Positions 44,677 to 51,538 of a stretch of 64,000 nt of DNA are shown here, piece by piece. Each line of letters opens with the position of its first letter. The stretch's first letter is position 1. The DNA comes from Sphingobacterium lumbrici (lineage in GTDB: Bacteria; Bacteroidota; Bacteroidia; Sphingobacteriales; Sphingobacteriaceae), in the NCBI RefSeq assembly GCF_006476045.1, contig NZ_SRZY01000023.1, positions 310,001 through 374,000 of the forward strand. The letters run 5' to 3'. The position numbers were made by a program, and so were the translations under genes. The notes beneath the pieces are model-generated. The model made no database searches. It was given only the letters and a program-made list of their open reading frames with translations, and was not told the DNA's origin.

Positions 44677-46008
44677 TTATTGCTCTTTCTTTATAAAATA
44701 TCCCCCTGTTTTGGGTGCTCCTTTAAATATGATTTTATCTTCATCTTTTAATTGTTTTAGCCAACGTTCCAAAGTACGGTCGGCTACATCAAAATACTGA
44801 CCTATATTTTTTGCATTTATTCCGGGGCTATTCCGAATGATCCTCATCAATTCATTTACACCGACATTTACACCGACATTTACACCGACATTTACACCGA
44901 CATTTAATCCCTCATTTTCTACGACAGGCTCCGTACTTCGATTTACAGGAAAGTTCATTCTGATGTAATTAGCTGAAAAATGAAAACATTCTTTCCCGTA
45001 CACGCGTAAAATTCTTGGAACTCCTGACCCTAATTGTTCTACCAATTCCATGTCCCGAAAAATGCGCATAATCTCTTTACTCCTTGGAATGGAAACGCCT
45101 TCAAAGAACTCATGCTGTGTCATTCCTTCCGGAAGGCCTCCGTAGGACGTAATCTCCATTCTATCCTCAAAAAACTCAAATTTAGGCGCTAATTCATACG
45201 TATAATCATTATGTACAATCGCGTTGATGACGGCTTCACGTAAAGCCACCGCATCCCAAAAACGTTTTTCTTCCCGTTCTTTCGATGTAATTTTTGTTAA
45301 GGTCTTATTTTCGACCTCTATTCTATCCAAAACCTGTTTTGTGGCCTTGATCAATGAGCAGAAGCCGTATTCATTACTCTGTATTAAATCAACTCTATCT
45401 CTACCATTGTACCGAGCGACCTTGACCGACGTCGTATTATTATCCGCCATCAAATAAGCTACATAATTATACACCGCATCGTCATTGAGCAGTTCTAAAT
45501 TTTTAGCAAACTGCTCGTTAAGTGCTTTACCTGCCGCATCGTAATAAATCCGAAGCTGCTCAAAGTTTAAATCTTGTCGAGGCGACTTAATCTTTCCAAT
45601 TGAATTTCTCGTCCGCTTTGCAAACAACGTCTCAATAATATGAGCCGACATCGGTTCTGAAGCACTTCCGACACGGATAAATGCACCTCTTTCAGACATA
45701 CCATATTTTTTGATATAATAAGGTCTTTCTCCTCCACTCGCTACAATAATTTTGATAACCGAGACATCTTCCCTTTGCTCCAGTACTACATCAAACAATC
45801 CCAAACAGGAGGGTGCAATATTATTTCGAAGACGGTCTTTAATCTGCAACTGAACCTGATCCGCATTTTCAACACCGACCACACGACCATCTTTAGCAAT
45901 ACCGAGATAAATAAGCCCTCCACCAAGATAATTCAAGAAAGCGACAACCTCTTTTTCGAAATGGTCAGTTAATCTTTCTTTGTATTCTATGCGGTTGGTT
46001 TCTATCAT
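44677..46008 (-). CDS. AlbA_2-domain putative DNA-binding / transcriptional regulator
   Basis: A 443-residue protein. The N-terminal domain (ETNRIEYKERLTDHFEKEV, LNYLGGGLIYLGIAKDGRVVGV) is the AlbA_2/Schlafen-like type. The middle part (ALREAVINAIVHNDYTYEL) and the following MEITSYGGLPEGMT and SGVPRILRVYG segments match the ATP-binding helicase-like C-terminal domain of these regulators. A wHTH closes the protein (ELMRIIRNSPGINAKNIGQYF). Between them is a run of NVGV units encoded by four perfect 12-base repeats. It is the second gene from the operon promoter. A regulatory role in the locus is plausible but not shown. Confidence 0.83.
   Translation of the reverse strand: MIETNRIEYKERLTDHFEKEVVAFLNYLGGGLIYLGIAKDGRVVGVENADQVQLQIKDRLRNNIAPSCLGLFDVVLEQREDVSVIKIIVASGGERPYYIKKYGMSERGAFIRVGSASEPMSAHIIETLFAKRTRNSIGKIKSPRQDLNFEQLRIYYDAAGKALNEQFAKNLELLNDDAVYNYVAYLMADNNTTSVKVARYNGRDRVDLIQSNEYGFCSLIKATKQVLDRIEVENKTLTKITSKEREEKRFWDAVALREAVINAIVHNDYTYELAPKFEFFEDRMEITSYGGLPEGMTQHEFFEGVSIPRSKEIMRIFRDMELVEQLGSGVPRILRVYGKECFHFSANYIRMNFPVNRSTEPVVENEGLNVGVNVGVNVGVNVGVNELMRIIRNSPGINAKNIGQYFDVADRTLERWLKQLKDEDKIIFKGAPKTGGYFIKKEQ
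44855..44902 (-). repeat. Tandem 12-base repeat (four copies) encoding NVGV units
   Basis: TTTACACCGACA occurs four times without interruption. On the coding strand it gives Asn-Val-Gly-Val steps between the catalytic-type domain and the wHTH of the AlbA_2 protein. Copy number changes would keep the frame and alter linker length. Confidence 0.85.
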
Positions 46009-46060
46009 TTTTTCTTTTTGCCTATTTGCCCATTCTCGGATTCGCGTATTTGCCTGTTAC

Positions 46061-46570
46061 CTATTTGTTTTTAAACAGTATAATCTGATGCTCTGATGCT
46101 GGTTGCTCCTCAAAATAAAGCTTCACGGATTTTTGTAAAATCTCCGATGACTTGCCCGCTAGCAGCGACAAGTATCCTCTATCTAGATCATCCCCTAATA
46201 TACACACTTCTAATATCCCTGAATCGATGCCTTTTGCATAATCACCGATCAAACTGATCTGCTCGATATCACCCGATTTTTCAAAGATATTATCGATTAG
46301 CTCATCCATTCCGAGGTAATCCCGGATAAGTCGCTGCAGGGAATTAAAAAGTGGGTGTTTGCTATTGGCCTGATAAATAACCTTATTATCTTGCTGTGCA
46401 CGTGTCAGATAACCCGCATCTGTCAACTGGTTGAGTTCTTTGCGGATCGCATTCGTTGATTCATGAAATTCTTCCGCCAAACCACGCAAATAGCCCTTGT
46501 TGGTCGCATAAGCGAAAAACTTAATCAGAAGCTTAAGCCGTGTCTTGGACGTAATAAGAGTTACCAACAT
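46061..46570 (-). CDS. Winged-helix transcriptional regulator, first gene of the polysaccharide operon
   Basis: A 169-residue protein with an N-terminal wHTH (SKTRLKLLIKFFAYATNKGYLRGLAEEF, then STNAIRKELNQLTDAGYLTR) and a C-terminal alpha/beta part containing ISLIGDYAKGIDSGILEVCILGD. That segment resembles the nucleotidyltransferase-like domain found in Bacteroidota regulators at the head of capsule loci. The upstream ATG at 46594 lies inside the promoter -7 box, so the ATG at 46570 is the better start. It probably controls the cluster, but no operator is assigned. Confidence 0.78.
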   Translation of the reverse strand: MLVTLITSKTRLKLLIKFFAYATNKGYLRGLAEEFHESTNAIRKELNQLTDAGYLTRAQQDNKVIYQANSKHPLFNSLQRLIRDYLGMDELIDNIFEKSGDIEQISLIGDYAKGIDSGILEVCILGDDLDRGYLSLLAGKSSEILQKSVKLYFEEQPASEHQIILFKNK

Positions 46571-46591
46571 AGCACCAACAGTATTGAGCAA

Positions 46592-46622
46592 CAAAAGTAC
46601 TCGGTTTTATTGAAAAAACAAA
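46592..46622 (-). promoter_or_regulatory. Bacteroidota sigma-type promoter of the polysaccharide operon
   Basis: On the minus strand TTTG (46622-46619) is followed by exactly 19 bases and TACTTTTG (46599-46592). This is a full match to the TTTG-N19-TAnnTTTG pattern of the primary Bacteroidota sigma factor. The start point expected 5-8 bases downstream gives a leader of about 15 bases to the ATG at 46570. Confidence 0.8.
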
Positions 46623-46716
46623 TTATGGTAGTTAAAAAATTATAATGAATACATTAATTTATTACGAAATCTGGAAAACCAGCCTGTATCTAGGCTAAGA
46701 TAAGATGATTACAACA

Positions 46717-46815
46717 ACTTCCATTATAATTGACAAAAACTTATTTTTATACACAAACTTCCATTATAACAGAAGAAAATGTTATTTTTGGGTAAAATTT
46801 CAATTATAATGGAAG
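46717..46815 (+). promoter_or_regulatory. Iterated CTTCCATTATAAT repeats around the start of the DUF4143 ATPase gene
   Basis: Three copies of one motif lie about 41-44 bases apart: CTTCCATTATAATT at 46717-46730, CTTCCATTATAAC at about 46758-46770, and the inverse AATTATAATGGAAG at 46802-46815. The last is a perfect 14-base reverse complement of the first and contains the ATG at 46809. A TATTTTTG (-7-like) at 46783-46790 sits between copies two and three. They look like operator sites for self-regulation. Confidence 0.7.
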
Positions 46816-48020
46816 ATTTAGTAAGACGCGAACGGTACATTGATGCCGTTAAGCCATTTATAGACAAACAACTTATTAAAGTTATCACAGGTCAGAGACG
46901 GGTGGGTAAAAGTCAGATGCTGAAATTGATCATCCAAGAAATTCAACATAGACAAGCGGACGCAGTAATTATTTTCATTGACAAGGAACTGGAAGAATTT
47001 GCCCATATTACCGATCACCAACAGTTGCATGAATATGTAAAAGAACATCTGGTACCGGATAAAAAAAATTATCTATTTGTTGACGAGATTCAGGAAATTG
47101 ATGAATTTCAACGTTGCCTGCGTAGCCTTCTGAATCAACAGCTCTGCGATATCTATTGCACAGGAAGCAGTGCTAAGATGCTATCTGGCGAATTAGCAAC
47201 GCAACTTGCTGGAAGATACATCGAGATTCAGATACACACACTAAGTTATAAGGAATTCCTTACCTTCAACAAGCTAGACGAGAGCATGGAAAATCTTGAA
47301 CGATATATCACTTTAGGTGGCCTCCCCTATCAGCACCACATTGGCCTAGAACGCTCGCTGGTTTTCGAATACCTAAAAAATGTCTATGCCTCTATTCTGT
47401 TAAAAGATGTAGTAAGTAGGGAAGGAATTCGAAACGTACCTCTACTTGAAAATCTAGTGATGTACCTGGCAGACAATGTCGGAAGCCTGTTTTCTGCGCA
47501 GAATATAAGCAAATATCTTAAATCGCAAAAGATATCCATTCCAACCCAAACGGTGATCAACTATCTCCATGCCCTGACAAACGCATATTTTATCCATCGG
47601 GTGCCTCGAGCAGATGTTAAAGGAATGAAGATCTTCGAAATCGGGGAAAAGTACTATTTTGAAGATCTTGGTCTCCGCAACAGCATCCGAAGTTTTAACT
47701 TTCGCGGCGACATTGCTAAATTGATGGAAAACGTGGTATACTTGCATTTGCTCAGAAACGGATTTGAGGTATTTGTAGGCAAACAAGGGGATCAGGAAAT
47801 CGACTTTATGGGCGAACGTAAGGGTGAAAGACTGTATATACAGGTCTGCTATCTCTTGATTGACGACAAAACGATACAAAGGGAATTTGGTAACTTATCT
47901 TTGATAGAGGATAATTACCCCAAGTATGTTGTATCGATGGACACTATCAGACCTCAAAACTCCTTCAGGGGGATTCATCAGATCTCTCTAAGAGAGTTTT
48001 TGTTAATGGAAAATTTTTAA
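46809..48020 (+). CDS. AAA-family ATPase with C-terminal DUF4143 domain
   Basis: A 403-residue protein (from the ATG at 46809). The N-terminal ATPase has Walker A TGQRRVGKSQM (28-38) and Walker B NYLFVDEIQEI (about 82-92). The sensor region follows (CTGSSAKMLSGELATQLAGRYIEI), then the family-typical LSYKEFL segment. The C-terminal DUF4143 part has the nuclease-like hint FEVFVGKQGDQEIDFMGERKG, where D, E and K residues follow the PD-(D/E)xK order. Function in the family is not established. The gene is oriented against the polysaccharide operon and is preceded by an unusual iterated repeat. A broken relative lies at 15738-16367. An upstream in-frame start at 46779 is less likely. Confidence 0.88.
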   Translation: MEDLVRRERYIDAVKPFIDKQLIKVITGQRRVGKSQMLKLIIQEIQHRQADAVIIFIDKELEEFAHITDHQQLHEYVKEHLVPDKKNYLFVDEIQEIDEFQRCLRSLLNQQLCDIYCTGSSAKMLSGELATQLAGRYIEIQIHTLSYKEFLTFNKLDESMENLERYITLGGLPYQHHIGLERSLVFEYLKNVYASILLKDVVSREGIRNVPLLENLVMYLADNVGSLFSAQNISKYLKSQKISIPTQTVINYLHALTNAYFIHRVPRADVKGMKIFEIGEKYYFEDLGLRNSIRSFNFRGDIAKLMENVVYLHLLRNGFEVFVGKQGDQEIDFMGERKGERLYIQVCYLLIDDKTIQREFGNLSLIEDNYPKYVVSMDTIRPQNSFRGIHQISLREFLLMENF

Positions 48021-48087
48021 TAAAATGAATTGAATATAAGTCACATTTAAACGCCGATAACATGAACGCGAGAACTTACTTTAATAA

Positions 48088-48119
48088 AAAAGAGACGACC
48101 ATAATAAGTCGTCCCTTTT
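48088..48119. terminator. Bidirectional terminator hairpin
   Basis: AAAAGAGACGAC (48088-48099) pairs with GTCGTCCCTTTT (48108-48119), with one mismatch and an 8-base loop. A-rich and T-rich outer sides make it suit termination from both converging genes (the ATPase and the 54-aa membrane protein). Confidence 0.75.
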
Positions 48120-48143
48120 CGTTTATTAAGCCCTGACAGTTTC

Positions 48144-48308
48144 CTACTTCTTTCTGCCCTGCAATAGCCGCGTGAGCAGGTAACTGACCAATGTACCAAC
48201 AATAGCCAATATCACCGTCTGCAGGAGGTTATGCCACGGAATTAACCCCATGATGCTGCAACAGCTTCCGCCCAGAACGGGAAACCAACCACCGCCATGA
48301 CTATTCAT
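48144..48308 (-). CDS. 54-residue single-pass membrane protein
   Basis: A short gene starting inside the last eight bases of the 100-aa gene upstream (ATGAATAG junction), which suggests translational coupling. The product has a Gly-rich N-terminus (NSHGGGWFPVLGG), two adjacent Cys (16-17), one membrane helix (about residues 28-50) and a basic end (LLQGRKK). The size and the positive tail resemble small holin-like or accessory proteins found beside phage-type lysis genes. I do not recognise a family. The coding reading is supported by the overlap, the clean helix and the terminator 25 bases after the stop. Confidence 0.6.
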   Translation of the reverse strand: MNSHGGGWFPVLGGSCCSIMGLIPWHNLLQTVILAIVGTLVSYLLTRLLQGRKK

Positions 48309-48603
48309 CACCCACCTCCTTTCCGATTAAATGGTTGTCTTCCGCACTCATTTCTGCCCGATCTGCACCTTTTTCGGCGACGTCGAGGGTAGCAATGCCA
48401 GCAACATCTTTTTCCTGATCCCGGATATCCGATGCCGAATCCCGAATTTCTGCTTCCTGCTTCCCGTTATCCAGCACCGATTCGATGATACCTAAACCGA
48501 TGGCTACGTATTTTAAAATATTCAGTGCCTTACCCGGCAACTTGATTGGAGCAAGTAGTACCACCTGTACTGCTTTGCTGATTTTGTTTATAATGTGTTT
48601 CAC
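48301..48603 (-). CDS. 100-residue hypothetical protein with a hydrophobic centre
   Basis: No family is recognised. The N-terminal third is amphipathic and basic (HIINKISKAVQVVLLAPIK), followed by a hydrophobic stretch (NILKYVAIGLGIIESVL). The C-terminal half is highly charged and acidic, probably coiled (KQEAEIRDSASDIRDQEKD), with Ala/Glu-rich EKGADRAEMSAED. There is no signal peptide or Cys. It lies between the DUF5675 gene and the 54-residue membrane protein, which overlaps its end. Membrane association with a cytoplasmic or periplasmic tail is likely. It is probably part of the same small cassette. Confidence 0.62.
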   Translation of the reverse strand: MKHIINKISKAVQVVLLAPIKLPGKALNILKYVAIGLGIIESVLDNGKQEAEIRDSASDIRDQEKDVAGIATLDVAEKGADRAEMSAEDNHLIGKEVGDE

Positions 48604-48642
48604 TTGTAATTATTTGTTTTAATGGTAAGTGAGAGCTCGATG

Positions 48643-48668
48643 AAATCATCTCTTCATCAAGATGATTT
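48643..48668. repeat. Hairpin in the gap upstream of the 100-aa gene
   Basis: AAATCATCT (48643-48651) and AGATGATTT (48660-48668) form a perfect 9-bp stem with an 8-base loop. A weaker outer GAGAG/CTCTC pair lies at 48631-48635 and 48671-48675. It may attenuate transcription into the 100-aa gene; no T-run follows. Confidence 0.45.
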
Positions 48669-48699
48669 ACCTCTCGGTTCGCATCGTATTAAGTAATGT

Positions 48700-48796
48700 G
48701 TATTAAGTATTAAGACCCGCTAAAAACGTCGTAAGAGGTTAGCAGGTTAAGAAGTTAGAACTTTCTCACTAACTAACCCCTAATCACTAACCCCTA
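48700..48796. repeat. Left copy of a dispersed direct repeat flanking the DUF5675/DUF6266 cassette
   Basis: The stretch beginning TATTAAGTATTAAGACCCGC and running through GTAAGAGGTTAGCAGGTTAAG into the CTAACCCCTA repeats is closely matched at about 50745-50842. The two copies bracket the DUF6266 and DUF5675 genes. They contain short GTTAG-type internal repeats. Confidence 0.7.
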
Positions 48797-49201
48797 GCTC
48801 CTGATCTCCAAATAAACTTCTGCTCCCATATCCCACAGGCTATACACCAGGGCTTTAAGCTGATCGAGTGCTTTTTGACTTTCATCGCCACGACCTTCTC
48901 CGGTCAGTTTTGTAACCGGGGCAATGCAACCGCGTAGATGCTGTTCGGCGTTGTTCGCGGCATGGATCAGGATTGCTTCCCGTCCTTGCACGGATGGAAT
49001 ACCGATCTGTTCCCCGTGCTTATAGTACTGTGTCTTTTGAAGTTTGTATCGCCCCTCCGGGATACAGCTTTTATTCGGCGTATTATCCTGCCAGGGCAGT
49101 TCAATGGTATGGCAGACCGGTTCACCTAGAAAATGGATCGTGCCATTCGTTCCTTTATCCCCGTATTTCCGTCGGAGATGGAGTGTTATTGTTGTGTTCA
49201 T
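48794..49201 (-). CDS. DUF5675 family protein
   Basis: A 135-residue protein (from the ATG at 49201). GTIHFLGEPVCHTIELPWQ, SCIPEGRYKL and ILIHAANNAEQHLRGCIAP are the DUF5675 signature. The family occurs in phages and in Bacteroidota cassettes; a cell-wall-related activity has been supposed from context but is not established. The conserved His and Cys residues (in ILIHAAN and RGCIAP) form a plausible active site, reminiscent of L,D-transpeptidase-type HxxxxxxC arrangements. That comparison is inference. The gene follows two DUF6266-like genes on the same strand and precedes small membrane-type genes. Confidence 0.85.
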   Translation of the reverse strand: MNTTITLHLRRKYGDKGTNGTIHFLGEPVCHTIELPWQDNTPNKSCIPEGRYKLQKTQYYKHGEQIGIPSVQGREAILIHAANNAEQHLRGCIAPVTKLTGEGRGDESQKALDQLKALVYSLWDMGAEVYLEIRS

Positions 49202-49300
49202 TCTATTAGTAGTGCGCATTAAGATTTGATATTTTTGTAAAGTCGGTTAAGAGGTGAAGAAGTGAAAAGGTTAGGAGGCTAAAAAGTCACCAATCACTAG

Positions 49301-49855
49301 TCACCAATGCTCCCCCAGATAAATGGTCTTGGAAAAATTCTTTTTGTCCCGGCAGTGGGCCATGGCGTACACGTGTACGGGTTTATCCGCCAGTTGTACA
49401 GGTAGCACAAGTTCTGTTCTTCCATCGCTCCTTACAGCAGCCATTTCGTTAATACCAGCCACGGAACTTTCGACATGATAGGCGCAAACGATTATGCCAT
49501 CGTCGTGAAAACACCCGACACCGTCGGAATCAGGACGCCAGCTGATCTGGATCAGGTCGCCCTGTCGCTCGGCCGTTGCAGAAAGCGGAATTACCGCACT
49601 TCCATTGCTGAGCTGCACCAGTTCAGGGTTGACCCGGATATTCGGATACGTCCCCTCCATACAGCCCTTTAGGGTATACGACATCGCTCGCCCCAGCGGG
49701 GTCTTCCCGCGCTTCTTCGTCGCAAAACCCATATTGATGAGCCGCGTCAATGGCGTCAAAAACTGTCGGGCCACCTTAAACCGCAACCACACTTCCAGGC
49801 GACCATCTGTGCCATCGCCGGTCTTCTTTTTTTTAAAGTTTGATATACATTCCAT
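49301..49855 (-). CDS. DUF6266-like protein, divergent paralogue with altered N-terminus
   Basis: A 184-residue relative of the next gene upstream. From about residue 20 it aligns with that protein: LRFKVARQFLTPLTRLINMGFA with KFTTVMRFLLPAMPLIRIGYG, and the ends NFSKTIYLGEHW with KVSKSTYLGELA. The MGTIRNGINGGFKGKAGSVIG start typical of DUF6266 is missing and replaced by MECISNFKKKKTGDGTDG. Either the gene was truncated and a new start was recruited, or it is a specialised member. Three Cys residues are present, unlike its neighbour. The function of the family is unknown. Confidence 0.72.
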   Translation of the reverse strand: MECISNFKKKKTGDGTDGRLEVWLRFKVARQFLTPLTRLINMGFATKKRGKTPLGRAMSYTLKGCMEGTYPNIRVNPELVQLSNGSAVIPLSATAERQGDLIQISWRPDSDGVGCFHDDGIIVCAYHVESSVAGINEMAAVRSDGRTELVLPVQLADKPVHVYAMAHCRDKKNFSKTIYLGEHW

Positions 49856-49867
49856 CGCTTCTGTGTT

Positions 49868-49909
49868 AAAAAGGGGCTACCGTAATCCGCTAGCTGATTA
49901 CGGCACCCC
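49868..49909 (-). terminator. Intrinsic terminator or attenuator between the DUF6266 genes
   Basis: CCGTAATC (49880-49887) and GATTACGG (49896-49903) form a perfect stem, with an outer GGGG/CCCC clamp. On the minus strand the hairpin is followed by TTTTT. It lies between the first DUF6266 gene and its paralogue, so only part of the transcripts may read through. Confidence 0.75.
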
Positions 49910-49927
49910 CTCTTGGTTAAACTTCGT

Positions 49928-50569
49928 TTAGAGTGCCAATTCACCTAAGTATGTACTCTTGGACACCTTTACATTTTTGCGGTCTGCAAAAAAGATCCAA
50001 ATATATGCCGCAGCACCCAAAAAATGGTTGGGGAGTGTGATACTGACCGAGCCATCGCCACGCAACGGGGGTTCGGGCGTGGTCAAGAATTCGTCCACCG
50101 TAGGCTGATACACGAGGATATAAACCTTGTCATCTGCCCTCGTGTCGTACATGGAGCTCAGTGTCGGATCCCAGGTCACATCGAGGTTGCCCGCGTCGAC
50201 CAGCGCGGTGGGTGCTCCACCTGCCAGGAAAAAGCCGTCGCTGATCCGTACTTTGGAATAATCCAGTGCATAATCCGGATAGTCGCCGACCAGGGCCAGC
50301 TGTAGATTATCCTTCAGCGCCATATTTCCCGCCGTGGCCTTATCTGCCTTTTTTTGCCCATAACCAATACGGATCAACGGCATCGCGGGCAGCAGAAAGC
50401 GCATGACTGTTGTAAACTTCGCCTGCTGCATCAGCTGCTCTTCGCTGGCGGGCTTTGTCCGCTTTTTGTACAGCCCCTTGATGTATTCAATACTCTTCCA
50501 GCTGCTGCCGATCACACTTCCGGCTTTACCCTTGAAGCCACCATTGATTCCATTTCTGATTGTTCCCAT
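49928..50569 (-). CDS. DUF6266 family protein
   Basis: A 213-residue protein with the family's characteristic N-terminus GTIRNGINGGFKGKAGSVIG, then SSWKSIEYIKGL and KKRTKPASEEQLMQQAKF. The rest is predicted beta-rich with an immunoglobulin-like stretch (LDVTWDPTLSSMYDTRADD, VYILVYQPTVDEF, VSITLPNHFLGAAAYIWIFF). There is no signal peptide. The function of DUF6266 is unknown; such genes occur in runs in Sphingobacteriales, often near DUF5675 genes. It is the first gene of the cassette and is followed by an intrinsic terminator-like hairpin. Confidence 0.88.
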   Translation of the reverse strand: MGTIRNGINGGFKGKAGSVIGSSWKSIEYIKGLYKKRTKPASEEQLMQQAKFTTVMRFLLPAMPLIRIGYGQKKADKATAGNMALKDNLQLALVGDYPDYALDYSKVRISDGFFLAGGAPTALVDAGNLDVTWDPTLSSMYDTRADDKVYILVYQPTVDEFLTTPEPPLRGDGSVSITLPNHFLGAAAYIWIFFADRKNVKVSKSTYLGELAL

Positions 50570-51023
50570 TTTGTTTTTTTTAATTGTTAAACTATAATGT
50601 GAAGCACTTTTTCATACCGGTATATGTTGCTTTACGAAGACAAACATAGGGTGGGATATAAGTAAAAACAAGGGTTGGAACACGGTTGAAGCGGCATTGA
50701 AGCGGGTTATCCAGTAAATTGAAGTGATGTTGAAGAGACCTTTTAGTAGTGAGTATTGAGTATGAAGTATTAAGACCCGCTAAAAACGTTGTAAGAGGTT
50801 AGTAGGTTAAGAGACTAACCCCTAGTCTCTAACCCCTAATTGTCTTCTGACCAATAGGCGAGCATCTTCGGCCGATATATTAGGTTTGCCTTAGTATTAC
50901 CTTAGTATTATCTTAGGGCTATCCACGAAAAGGTAAGGCAGCCCTAAGACAAAGGTAAGGCTGGGGTAACGCACTGGCCGAAAAACGGGCGAAGAACGTC
51001 CGAAGAAAGGGCGAAAAAAGTCC
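50570..51023. other. Repeat-rich gap upstream of the DUF6266 cassette
   Basis: These 454 bases hold no gene. They contain the right copy of the direct repeat (about 50745-50842), including a hairpin GGTTAAGAGACTA (50805-50817) with TAGTCTCTAACC (50823-50834). Next is a double CCTTAGTATTA direct repeat (about 50889-50910). An inverted repeat CTTAGGGCT (50912-50920) and AGCCCTAAG (50940-50948) follows. The cassette's promoter probably lies in the first 100 bases upstream of 50569, but no clean box was seen. Confidence 0.5.
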
Positions 51024-51317
51024 CTAGGAATTGGGGGCTTTGGTCGCCAGCCCCCAGTAGAGAACGCGGAGGCGTTCGACGGCCGCATCGGTATAGAATT
51101 TTTTTCCACCGCGGCCTTCCTTAGCGACGGTAATATTTCCTTTGTTCTGTTCGCGGAGTAGGGTGCTCTTGCTGATACCTACCCGTTCAATGGCATAGGC
51201 AGCATCACGGTAAATGATGGCGTCCGCTTCTTTTTCACGGAGCATTTCGCGGATTTCGCGGGATGTTGACAGGCATTCTTCTAATTTTTCTAACAGTTCT
51301 TTTTCAAAAATGGTCAT
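51024..51317 (-). CDS. Small helix-turn-helix DNA-binding protein (MerR/excisionase-like)
   Basis: A 97-residue protein from the ATG at 51317 (the frame is open to 51443 but without a sensible N-terminus). A charged helix (EKELLEKLEECLSTSREIREML) precedes the DNA-binding part: DAAYAIERVGISKSTLLREQ, then NITVAKEGRGGKKFYTDAAVERLR, which has the helix-turn-helix and wing of excisionase/MerR-type domains. Such proteins serve as recombination directionality factors or repressors. No integrase is in the window, so a regulatory role for the neighbouring DUF6266 cassette is only a guess. Confidence 0.7.
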   Translation of the reverse strand: MTIFEKELLEKLEECLSTSREIREMLREKEADAIIYRDAAYAIERVGISKSTLLREQNKGNITVAKEGRGGKKFYTDAAVERLRVLYWGLATKAPNS

Positions 51318-51538
51318 GGTCTTGACGGTTAAGACCAGCCGGTGTACAAGCACAGGAGCTACCTTCCCTCCGCTTCCAGCACAAACATTCCACGTGAAGC
51401 GGATTTGACCAAGTCCATACATTTTTTTGGAAAGAAAGCCCATCAGCAGATGGTGTAGTTTATAAAAAGTTTAAGTCCGGTTTCGCTGTGCATAGCACCG
51501 AATCCGGACTCAAGATAGTAAAAAAAATAAAATCTACA

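Noticed and set aside
44855..44902. A CRISPR-like array
   Set aside because: The 12-base units are contiguous with no spacers and lie inside a coding frame.
48144..51317. A complete prophage
   Set aside because: No integrase, capsid, portal, terminase or tail genes; only DUF5675, DUF6266 and small proteins.
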